Assembly (NCBI GenBank): GCA_021791455.1
Contig: JAJYWM010000058.1
Location: 1-18,813 of the forward strand
DNA length: 18,813 bases
Source: a bacterium
GTDB lineage: Bacteria > Chloroflexota > Dormibacteria > UBA8260 > Bog-877
Reading direction: 5' to 3'
Both the position numbers and the translations under genes were made by a program. Positions 1-5,910 of this stretch are shown here, piece after piece. The first letter of the stretch is position 1. Each line of letters starts with the position of its first letter. The notes beneath the pieces are model-generated. The model was not told the origin of the DNA. It did no database searches and was given only the letters and a program-made list of their open reading frames with translations.

Positions 1-2
1 TC

Positions 3-227
3 GGCCGTCCCTACTACCTGGCCCGGACCTCGATCGACACCCTGGCCCTGCTCGATCCAGTGCCTGGAGCCGAGGGCTCGGAATCCGGTTCGAATTCTTT
101 GCGTTGGTGGGGTTGTTGCAAGGTTCTGATTCGGGGCCCGGGCGACTTCGCGAAGGTCGCCACCTCGGCCTGGCGGCGGGGTGCTTGTACACGCTGCTAC
201 CGGTTTCTTGTACACACGTCTGGCTGA
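3..227 (+). CDS. Possible 3' end of a gene entering from the left edge (unrecognised)
   Basis: An open frame runs in from the window edge and stops at TGA 225-227, giving about 74 residues. Its first 20 or so codons (beginning GRPYYLARTSIDTLALLDP) use G or C at the third position almost throughout, as real genes here do. After about position 75 the codon choice becomes irregular and the peptide turns rich in W, C and R. The real protein may therefore end with an unrelated tail, or the frame may be fortuitous. I recognise no family. Confidence 0.25.
   Translation, partial: GRPYYLARTSIDTLALLDPVPGAEGSESGSNSLRWWGCCKVLIRGPGDFAKVATSAWRRGACTRCYRFLVHTSG
184..215. repeat. Two direct copies of CTTGTACAC
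   Basis: CTTGTACAC occurs at 184-192 and again at 207-215, start to start 23 bp. Each copy contains the palindrome TGTACA. Two equal half-palindromic boxes about two helical turns apart could be a protein-binding site, but no promoter or gene start is evident beside them. Function unknown. Confidence 0.3.
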
Positions 228-722
228 TCTGGGGCCGAGATCAGTTGGGGCTCTCTCCGGACCGGAAGTGGCCAGTTTGCTGGCCTGAAGCCGGTCGTGA
301 CCAGACGATGGGCCCCGGCGGCTCCGAAGCAGTCAGCTGGCGCTGCCCTCGTGGCCACAGCGCCGCAGTTGGGCTCACGTCGTCCGGCACCTAGCCGTCG
401 GACATGAGGTTCTGGTCGCCGGCGGGCGCTCCATACGGATCTGGCACCGGGTCCGCCGGAGCGGCCAGCGTCTCCGACCATGAGTGGTCGCGTGCCTCCA
501 TCACCCCAATCAGGTGTCCAGCCAAACCGTGGACTAGGGGAGAGCCATGCTGAAATGTGAGGGGGGAGTAGCTCTCTTTGAGAACGTCAGTTCAAAACTC
601 TACCATAATCCACTCCGCCGCCGACTCCGCCCCACAGCCGCCATAGCTCCTCCCCTCCGGGCTTATGTCACGTCCCTCTGCCAGCCCACGTCAGCCCAGG
701 GGCCCGAATAGTTACAGACAGC
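228..722. other. Gene-poor stretch, no supported gene
   Basis: About 495 bp with no reading frame I would defend on either strand; the open frames here give low-complexity R/P/G/W-rich peptides. One imperfect structure is visible: GAGAGC at 540-545 and GCTCTC at 571-576, a 6-bp inverted repeat with a 25-nt loop. It is too weak to call a terminator. The pyrimidine-rich tract around 608-660 may be part of the region downstream of the minus-strand gene that ends at 723. Confidence 0.5.
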
Positions 723-1016
723 CTAGCTCTCGGGGTAAGGGGTGACCTCGTCGAACCGCGGGGTCGCCATCGCCTCCCGGATGGCATCGATTCCAATCTG
801 GAGGCCGTACCTGTCGAGCCTTCCGGTCGTGGCGTCCTTGTAAGCGAACAGCGGAGGCTGCCCATGCCAGGCGTGTTCCTCACAGAAGCCGCGCATGGTG
901 AACCTCTCGACCCGCGGTCCTCCGACGTAGAGACTAATGTCGGCGACCATCGTCGGATTCGGGCATCCTGGAAATGAGCATCCAGCCGCGATGGTGTCAT
1001 CGATCATGGTCATCAT
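723..1016 (-). CDS. Small putative zinc-finger protein (97 aa)
   Basis: A 97-residue hypothetical protein of unknown function. It has a possible four-ligand metal site: C13 and C18 (CSFPGC) near the start, and C45 with H48 (FCEEHAW) after about 27 residues, resembling a small treble-clef or zinc-ribbon module. The rest is short and acidic at the C-terminus (ending TPYPES). There is no good Shine-Dalgarno sequence. Instead a -10-like TAGAAT (1022-1027) lies immediately upstream of tandem ATG codons at 1016 and 1013, suggesting a leaderless message. It stands alone; the next gene on this strand starts far upstream at 3150, so it is unlikely to be co-transcribed. Codon use and the Cys/His spacing favour a real gene. 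Confidence 0.55.
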   Translation of the reverse strand: MMTMIDDTIAAGCSFPGCPNPTMVADISLYVGGPRVERFTMRGFCEEHAWHGQPPLFAYKDATTGRLDRYGLQIGIDAIREAMATPRFDEVTPYPES

Positions 1017-1021
1017 CCGCC

Positions 1022-1027
1022 ATTCTA
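1022..1027 (-). promoter_or_regulatory. Putative -10 box (TAGAAT) for the 723-1016 gene
   Basis: On the minus strand TAGAAT matches the TAnnnT -10 consensus and ends 5 nt before ATG 1016. Transcription would start at or next to the initiation codons, so the mRNA would be leaderless. No convincing -35 hexamer is seen 17-18 nt further upstream. Confidence 0.35.
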
Positions 1028-1659
1028 TCGCGTTCCAGCTCGCGCTCCGCCGGCCAGGCGGTTCCAGCCCCGAAGCGTGATGTCACGGGCGGTTGAGGCA
1101 GGCACGGGCGGGGCCGGCACGCTCAGCCGAGAACCCTCGTTAGCGTCTTGCGGTACCCAACCCGCGCGCCTAGTGAGAGGCAGCTCGGCGACGAATCACT
1201 GTCATGCGGCACCGGCACTGCCGACCCGCGCATATCAGGGTGACGACCGTCGCTGCTTCCTTGACCTCGCCGCCGCCTCCCTCACCCGCCCTCTTGACAT
1301 CCCCTTCCATATCAGGCACTACTCCCGCAGGTGGTGACTTGCCCCCAATCCGCATCCAGACCTCTGGACATAGCGATGGCGGGACGCTGGGGCGCAAGTT
1401 CGGATCGGTGCCTTTTCGCGGGCGGAGCCAAGGGTCAGTGCGCGACGCGCCGTGTAAGGTCCGACGGGCGTCCAAGGGGTGCCACAAGATCAGGACCACG
1501 CCCTGAAGGGACAAGAATCATTACATCAACTCTTCGCCTAGATCAGGAGGTCTGGCATCCCATGGGCGCCTTCTGCCTCGGCATCGTCACCGCTGCCGCG
1601 GAACCCAAGTCACACATTGTGGACTCACTCACGGGGGTCAGCCCAATGCCAGACAAGTT
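1028..1659. other. Gene-poor stretch between the zinc-finger gene and the E1 gene
   Basis: About 630 bp with no convincing gene. Open frames exist on both strands, but their peptides are compositionally odd (runs of P, S, R, G) and lack good starts. A short GC-rich hairpin, CCGCC-GGCCA-GGCGG, lies near 1048-1062. I see no recognisable terminator right after the E1 stop codon at 1660. The stretch may hold eroded sequence. Confidence 0.5.
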
Positions 1660-3150
1660 TCACTGCGGGAACTTGTCGCGGTATCGATGAAGGTAATCGC
1701 GGTCCCGGCAGATGCAGCGATTCGTAGGATCTGCCCTCAGCGTCCTGAAGCGTAGCCGCGGTGGGAGTGGACGCATGACGTCTAGCTGGAGACTCCGCGT
1801 CCTGGTCGCCACGGGGTGGACGGCGTGGCTCGCCAATCCAGCTCCAAGCAGGACTCCGGCTAGCGCCGACTGGTGGGCCAAGGGAACGTGGACCGCAGTT
1901 CGTGTTGTTCCTGCCTGGCCGATCGGCACCAAGGCCCCACCACATATCCCCTCCTGATAGAAGTCGCGTAATCTCGTCCCCTGGAATCGATGGGCGTCGT
2001 TCTCATCAACATGCAGCCGCTCGCTCACGAGGGACAGCAGTTCATCCGGGATCCCTGCGTCGTGGTAGAGCAACGTACGCACCTGCATGAGCTGGTCCTC
2101 CACGCCCAATGCGCGCGCTACGATCACGTCCTCGCTGTCCGTCTCTTCGGACGACAAGTAGAGGCAACTCAGGCACGCTCCGCGCCCAAACGCGTGAAAG
2201 GAAACACCCAGGTCGCCCGGCTGCGTCCAGCCATTACCTATCCATTGTGGCAATGATGCCTGGACGTTGCGCCTGCCCTGTGCGCTGTCCAGCGCGACAA
2301 CAACTCTGTGCCAACTGGAGCCATGCTGGTCCACAAACGATTCCCAGGTACCGCGATATGGCTCGCCTTGAACCTGACTGTTCGCTAGCGCGTCCACCCC
2401 TCTCGACGCCTTGGCTTGACCAACGTGAGATCGATCCGTGAGCACGTACCGCTGCAGGTTGCCGAGGTCGATCTCCTCATGGTCCACCACCCAGATTGAG
2501 CCTTGCAAAGGGCTCCTAGCAATCGCCCAGAGGACCGCCTGCCCGATGGCTCCCGCGCCTACCAAGACAGCTGAGCTGCCGAGCTCCATGGGCACATCCG
2601 CAGGCCTGGGTGAGTCCGCCGTGGCCAGCGACGCTGAGACGTCGAGTGTATCGACGGCGGAACTCAGGAAAGCCATTCGAAAGACGTTTGCAGCGGCCAA
2701 GCAGGCGGCGGCACCACCACCAAACGGAATCCTAGAGGTTCCGACACCGTATGCACGCGCGCATCCCACTAGCGCCCGCCAGCCGCTAGAGCCTGCGTAG
2801 ATCATCAGAGTCGCATTCCTGCGTGGGCGCGGCCCGATCCAAACGCCAATGTCCGCGGCGCCATCTGTGAGTTCGATGCCGGGGTTGATTAGGGTGGCGA
2901 GCCCAGCAAGTTCAGCTCCAATAGGGGTGCCCCCAGCTGACCATATTGCAAGCCGAGGGTACAGGCGCGCAAATAGCCGCACCAGCATATCGATGGCGGC
3001 TTGGCCCTCGAAGGACCGCGCCGTTTCGCTGGTGAAGCCAATCCCGACTGAGGTATTTGCGATTCGGTTCTCAATGGCCGACTGGTCATAGCCGGACAGC
3101 GCTTGACTGGCGGCGACCGACGAGCGGTAGTAGTAGTCTGCCAGTGCCAC
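1660..3150 (-). CDS. ThiF/E1-like ubiquitin-activating enzyme
   Basis: Predicted to adenylate the C-terminus of the ubiquitin-like protein encoded by the same operon and carry it as a thioester before passing it to an E2. The 496-residue protein has a poorly characterised N-terminal region (1-185), then a ThiF/MoeB-type Rossmann domain. Visible E1 residues are the nucleotide loop GAGAIG (198-203), acidic D223, the D228-x-x-N231-L-x-R234 motif, K247, and D288 in VALD. A zinc-knuckle pattern is split between C326/C329 (CLSC) and C479/C481 (CIC). C403 in GICGGA is a candidate catalytic cysteine, by eye only. Start: GTG 3150, 6 nt after the JAB stop, with GAGGTAGG just upstream. It is the last gene of the Ubl operon. 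Length and domain order fit stand-alone E1s of prokaryotic Ubl systems rather than short MoeB/ThiF sulfur-transfer enzymes; a sulfur-carrier role is less likely given the E2-like and JAB partners. Confidence 0.88.
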   Translation of the reverse strand: MALADYYYRSSVAASQALSGYDQSAIENRIANTSVGIGFTSETARSFEGQAAIDMLVRLFARLYPRLAIWSAGGTPIGAELAGLATLINPGIELTDGAADIGVWIGPRPRRNATLMIYAGSSGWRALVGCARAYGVGTSRIPFGGGAAACLAAANVFRMAFLSSAVDTLDVSASLATADSPRPADVPMELGSSAVLVGAGAIGQAVLWAIARSPLQGSIWVVDHEEIDLGNLQRYVLTDRSHVGQAKASRGVDALANSQVQGEPYRGTWESFVDQHGSSWHRVVVALDSAQGRRNVQASLPQWIGNGWTQPGDLGVSFHAFGRGACLSCLYLSSEETDSEDVIVARALGVEDQLMQVRTLLYHDAGIPDELLSLVSERLHVDENDAHRFQGTRLRDFYQEGICGGALVPIGQAGTTRTAVHVPLAHQSALAGVLLGAGLASHAVHPVATRTRSLQLDVMRPLPPRLRFRTLRADPTNRCICRDRDYLHRYRDKFPQ

Positions 3151-3156
3151 GCTAGC

Positions 3157-3639
3157 CTACCTCACTCGGATGAGTTGGTGAGCTACCTGCTGGTCCAGTC
3201 GTTCCCAGCCATTCATGCCCAAGCGATAGGTAGCAGTCCTTTCGCTCTCGAAGGACGAGCGCCCAAAGTTTGCCAGGACAATCGACAGCCCTCCCAGAGT
3301 GGTGACAATCGGGTAGGCGTTGTCAGTGTCAGAGTGATAGGCCAGGCCTGGGTGGGTGTGCAGTTGAACGGCGAGCACCTGCCGCTCGGCATAGAGCCAT
3401 CGGTTCAACCGGTCCAACTCGTCACGTGAAACCGTCACGCACACGCCGTCCTCAGACCTGTGAGCCGTCTGCCTCGGGACGAAAAGGTGCTCAACCGTGA
3501 GGACGCCTGGGTCTGAGTACGTCCCTGTCCAGAGGGCAAAACTCTCATGGCCCCGACGGCCTGCGGTGCGCAGTGAGGCCTCGGTTGCGGCAACCACCTC
3601 CCGAGATATGAAGAATTCCTGGACCTGCTCAAGACTCAT
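3157..3639 (-). CDS. JAB/JAMM metallopeptidase (deubiquitinase-like)
   Basis: A 160-residue JAB-domain peptidase of the Prok-JAB type. The catalytic zinc set is visible: E32 (in GHESFALW), H94 and H96 (HTHPG), S103 and D106 (HSDTD). The HxHP...SxxD block has one residue fewer between its second His and Ser than the classical JAMM spacing, which is common in prokaryotic JABs. In systems of this kind the peptidase is known or predicted to trim the Ubl C-terminal tail to expose Gly and/or remove Ubl from targets. The Ubl here has nine residues after a Gly-Gly, consistent with a processing role. The gene is the third of the operon: its ATG overlaps the E2-like gene's stop by 4 nt (ATGA) and the E1 gene follows after 6 nt. 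No signal peptide, so cytoplasmic. Identification is firm; the substrate is inferred from neighbours. Confidence 0.88.
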   Translation of the reverse strand: MSLEQVQEFFISREVVAATEASLRTAGRRGHESFALWTGTYSDPGVLTVEHLFVPRQTAHRSEDGVCVTVSRDELDRLNRWLYAERQVLAVQLHTHPGLAYHSDTDNAYPIVTTLGGLSIVLANFGRSSFESERTATYRLGMNGWERLDQQVAHQLIRVR

Positions 3640-4298
3640 ATGGGTGGCGGGCCGGCCATTAGCCCTGCGACTTGAATTGTCAGTTGGTACCGGTAGTCGC
3701 GGATCGGCTGTACCCCATAGGTGTAGATTACGTTCAGCAGCCTGACCAGCCGACCGGCCCCGCTGGCTCTGTGAAGGTCCCAGGGGTCTCCTGTGTGGGC
3801 GGGATGCTGGTGGTACTCGCGGACGCCGGCGACACAGATGAAGGGCACTTCGTCAGCCGAATGCGCTGTCAGCAGCGACTGGCTGGGCGGCGGCACGCTA
3901 AGGCCAGGAGGAGCGCCAGGCAAGACGGGGGCCGGTCCGACCGCCCGGATGAGGGGTGGAAAGCCGATCTCCTTCATCTGGAGGGGAGTCCCCGTGAGCG
4001 GATTTACGAATACCACTGATGGAGGCAGCGCATCGTAGTTGGTGTAGTCAAAGCGCACCTCAGTAATCAGTGCTGGCGGCTTCAGATTCGCTGCCACCAT
4101 CAAGACCCTGACTATTGGGTATTCAGAATTGAGCAGGAACCAGCCTTTCGCCTCGTAAGCGTCCTGCTCCATCCGATACTCGGCCAGTTCACGGGCGAAC
4201 TTCCGCTGCGAAACCTCGGGGTCCACGAATTGCGCTGCCGGCTTCCGGCTCGGTACCGAGGCGGCGCGGCGCTGGCCGGTACCGCGCGCGGCTGTCAT
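3636..4298 (-). CDS. E2-like / CEHH putative metal-binding protein
   Basis: A 220-residue protein between the Ubl and JAB genes, where prokaryotic Ubl operons carry an E2 (UBC-like) component. The first 25 residues are basic and probably disordered. Residues 27-115 look like an E2-type alpha/beta core (a long helix about 28-50, strands, then VVFVNPLTGTPL). After a proline-rich linker (122-140) comes the diagnostic block C155, E161, H163, H165, H168, D171 and W173. C-x5-E-x-H-x-H matches the residue pattern I recall for the family named metal_CEHH, predicted from Ubl/E1/JAB neighbourhoods. C155 could be the catalytic thioester cysteine of an E2 or a metal ligand; the sequence alone cannot decide. 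The start ATG 4298 overlaps the Ubl stop (ATGA), so translation is coupled. Role: probable acceptor of Ubl from the E1. Confidence 0.75.
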   Translation of the reverse strand: MTAARGTGQRRAASVPSRKPAAQFVDPEVSQRKFARELAEYRMEQDAYEAKGWFLLNSEYPIVRVLMVAANLKPPALITEVRFDYTNYDALPPSVVFVNPLTGTPLQMKEIGFPPLIRAVGPAPVLPGAPPGLSVPPPSQSLLTAHSADEVPFICVAGVREYHQHPAHTGDPWDLHRASGAGRLVRLLNVIYTYGVQPIRDYRYQLTIQVAGLMAGPPPI

Positions 4299-4567
4299 GG
4301 CCGCTCCGCAGTACCGGCCAGCTCTCCACCCACACCAGCCTTCAAGTTCAGGAAGAGTGTCTGCCCCAGGTAGGCGCGCACCTTGCTGCCCTGAGGTATC
4401 TCATTGCCTGCCTCATCCCTCAGTTCCCAATTGGCCGGCGGCTGGCCCACGTTCCCGGTCTGCCGCAGGGCTGGCTCAATCAGCGCCCTGACATCCTCCT
4501 CAGGGGAGGCCTCGACGCGCGTGGGCTGCCCGTTAACCACGATCTCGATCTCAACTCGGTTCGGCAA
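4295..4567 (-). CDS. Ubiquitin-like modifier protein
   Basis: A 90-residue protein with a beta-grasp layout: two opening strands (VEIEIVVNGQPTRVEA), a helix (EDVRALIEPALRQTG, about 24-38), then strands around WELRDEAG and SKVRAYL, and a final hydrophobic strand (LFLNLKAG). This is the shape of ubiquitin-like modifiers of bacterial E1/E2/JAB operons. The tail reads GVGG (78-81) followed by nine residues (ELAGTAERP), so Gly81 would be the conjugating end if the JAB partner removes the tail. The start is TTG 4567, chosen because an 8-base match to the anti-Shine-Dalgarno (AAGGAGGT, 4573-4580) lies 5 nt upstream. It is first in the operon, so this strong site would set expression of the tag itself. 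No lysine-rich multi-domain Ubl repeat is present; it is a single unit. Confidence 0.8.
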   Translation of the reverse strand: MPNRVEIEIVVNGQPTRVEASPEEDVRALIEPALRQTGNVGQPPANWELRDEAGNEIPQGSKVRAYLGQTLFLNLKAGVGGELAGTAERP

Positions 4568-4572
4568 TGGCC

Positions 4573-4580
4573 ACCTCCTT
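4573..4580 (-). promoter_or_regulatory. Strong ribosome binding site for the Ubl gene
   Basis: On the minus strand AAGGAGGT lies 5 nt before the TTG codon at 4567. It is a full-length match to the 16S rRNA anti-SD and decides the start codon, because no ATG or GTG in this frame is better placed. It implies the modifier is translated more strongly than the downstream enzymes, which rely on coupling. Confidence 0.75.
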
Positions 4581-4591
4581 CCTTAATGACC

Positions 4592-4597
4592 AGTGTA
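4592..4597 (-). promoter_or_regulatory. Putative -10 box (TACACT) of the Ubl operon
   Basis: TACACT, preceded by TGTGA, matches TAnnnT and lies about 25 nt upstream of the TTG start, giving a short leader with room for the ribosome binding site. No good -35 hexamer is visible at 17-18 nt, so the promoter may need an activator, possibly the divergent winged-helix protein. Confidence 0.35.
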
Positions 4598-4622
4598 TCA
4601 CAAGCATCACTGGCCGATGTGA

Positions 4623-4636
4623 GCCACGTGAGTGGC
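4623..4636. promoter_or_regulatory. Candidate operator palindrome between the divergent genes
   Basis: GCCAC-GTGA-GTGGC is a perfect 5-bp inverted repeat with a 4-nt centre. It lies in the 102-bp gap between the Ubl operon start (4567) and the divergent winged-helix gene (4670), and overlaps where the -35 element of the latter should be. GTGAG also recurs as a direct repeat at 4619-4623 and 4628-4632. This arrangement suits a dimeric regulator controlling both directions. No binding data; inference from position. Confidence 0.35.
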
Positions 4637-4655
4637 CTTCTTGCCGTGATGGTGG

Positions 4656-4661
4656 TATGAT
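4656..4661 (+). promoter_or_regulatory. Putative -10 box (TATGAT) giving a leaderless mRNA
   Basis: TATGAT is a near-perfect -10 hexamer ending 8 nt before ATG 4670, so transcription should start at about 4668-4670, on or within 2 nt of the start codon. No Shine-Dalgarno sequence precedes the ATG, which agrees with leaderless translation. The -35 region (about 4633-4638) is weak and overlaps the candidate operator. Confidence 0.5.
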
Positions 4662-4669
4662 CTCCTGTC

Positions 4670-5362
4670 ATGGATGAGTGGATGCCCTTCCAAGGGGGCA
4701 ACTCGGTCGCCCACCGAGCTTTCCGGCCCCCGACTCAGGGCTACTGGATCGACGCCTCCAGTGCCTCGAAGTGGGTCACTGACTGGGTGCGGAGATTCAC
4801 TCCACCCACAGACCCCAACAATCCTGTCGTGTACGTCCTGGACCTTGCCGGGATATTGCCTAGCGTCCGGATCCTAGACGACATCATGTCCAAGCTGGTG
4901 TCCATTGTCGATCGGCGGGCGCCACATTCGATTGCCTTTGTGGTTGCAACCGATGACGCAGCGGTCAGGCACTTCGTCCAAATGCTGGCGCTAGAGAGGG
5001 ATCTGCCTCTATATGTGAGCGACTCCGCCTCTCCCCTCTCCGTAATGGCCGCGATACCCGTGGGTGATCTTTCGGCCACGGAGCAGCAGACGCTTTCGTC
5101 AATCGAGCAGCTCGGAGGTCGCGTCACGGCCGGCCAGTTGTCCCGCCAGTTGGGAATAAAGTCGACTGCTGCGAGCAACCGCTTAGCCACCCTAGAAGCA
5201 AAGGGACTCCTATATCGGCAGAGTCAGCCGGGACGCAGCCCTGATGTGTTCATAGACCATCGGGTAGCGTCCTTCGAACACGGTCAATTAGCCAGGACCT
5301 ATCGGTTGGGTGCATGGGCACCTCAGTTGGCTACGGACACGGCCGTCTCAGAAGCGCGATAG
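4670..5362 (+). CDS. Divergent regulator: alpha/beta sensor-like domain plus winged helix
   Basis: A 230-residue cytoplasmic protein. Residues about 45-125 alternate hydrophobic strands and helices (VVYVLDLAG, ILDDIMSKLVSIV, IAFVVAT, LPLYVSDS), resembling a STAS-like or other small alpha/beta domain; I cannot fix the family. Residues about 135-200 form a clear winged helix-turn-helix: LSATEQQTLSSIEQLG, then AGQLSRQLGIKSTAASNRLA as the recognition helices, then a wing (LEAKGLLYRQSQPGRSPDVF). It is transcribed away from the Ubl operon across a 102-bp shared gap containing a palindrome, the usual place for a regulator of that operon. The start is ATG 4670 because TATGAT directly precedes it and no ribosome binding site exists. 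The 3' end overlaps the convergent gene by 32 bp. The DNA-binding role is well supported; target and signal are inference. Confidence 0.75.
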   Translation: MDEWMPFQGGNSVAHRAFRPPTQGYWIDASSASKWVTDWVRRFTPPTDPNNPVVYVLDLAGILPSVRILDDIMSKLVSIVDRRAPHSIAFVVATDDAAVRHFVQMLALERDLPLYVSDSASPLSVMAAIPVGDLSATEQQTLSSIEQLGGRVTAGQLSRQLGIKSTAASNRLATLEAKGLLYRQSQPGRSPDVFIDHRVASFEHGQLARTYRLGAWAPQLATDTAVSEAR

Positions 5363-5894
5363 CGGCTTTGGAGTGCGACCGACCGCTACGGGGCACCTCA
5401 CGGAAGGCGAATTGGGTGCAGTACTCCCGCTTTCCGCTGTGTGCAACCTGTAGGTAGATGTCACTCTTTCTCAGTCTATCGGCGATAATCTCGGTACACC
5501 TCAACAGCGCGTGGACTACCTGCGCCCTGACGTAACCACCTGGTGACTGAGCGGGCTGGTCGATGCGCATAATCGTTACGCGTTTGCTTTGTAGGGAGAG
5601 TAGCATGACTCCGGCTGGGCTGTTGGTGCCCATTCTTCCCGCGTTCCTCGTAGCATAGATGATGCGGCCCATCTGGCTGCCACCGTTCTGGCCACGCGAG
5701 ATGATGGCCTTCCGAGTAGCATTTGACCATGTCCGAAGCGGAGGCGCCACACAGGCATTGCACGACCCGAATAGCAGGCCGTCACACTCCCAGTCGACGA
5801 CCTTGATCACGGTGCGGCCGCCCTCTATGATGGCCTCTATGTAACTTCGTGCCACGGCAGTTAGTCCTGTGGTTCTCCTGACCAATCTGGGCAC
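5331..5894 (-). CDS. Unrecognised cysteine-containing protein, start probably frameshifted
   Basis: A 187-residue frame from GTG 5894, convergent with and overlapping the winged-helix gene by 32 bp. No family recognised. It has a cysteine cluster C37, C45, C48 (WECDGLLFGSCNAC) that could bind metal, a central beta-rich stretch (GVMLLSLQSKRVTIMRID, about 95-112), a helix (VVHALLRCTEIIADRL, 126-141) and a C-terminal basic tail. GTG 5894 has no ribosome binding site. A strong one (AGGAGG, 5950-5955) precedes ATG 5943, which reads only ten codons in another frame before TAG. Removing one G from the GGG that follows this ATG joins it to the long frame (MAPAQNAAAV...), giving about 203 residues. 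So either the gene carries a one-base insertion or the sequence has an error. Existence as a gene is moderately supported. Confidence 0.5.
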   Translation of the reverse strand: MPRLVRRTTGLTAVARSYIEAIIEGGRTVIKVVDWECDGLLFGSCNACVAPPLRTWSNATRKAIISRGQNGGSQMGRIIYATRNAGRMGTNSPAGVMLLSLQSKRVTIMRIDQPAQSPGGYVRAQVVHALLRCTEIIADRLRKSDIYLQVAHSGKREYCTQFAFREVPRSGRSHSKAAIALLRRPCP

Positions 5895-5910
5895 CGCGGT
5901 AGACTTGCAC

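Noticed and set aside
1170..1514. Open frames on both strands in 1077-1690.
   Set aside because: Mutually overlapping, compositionally biased peptides without ribosome binding sites or recognisable motifs.
1660..4567. Thiamine, molybdopterin or siderophore sulfur-transfer operon (ThiS/ThiF-JAB).
   Set aside because: The E1 is long with an N-terminal extension, an E2-like/CEHH gene is present, the Ubl does not end in Gly-Gly, and no biosynthetic genes accompany it.
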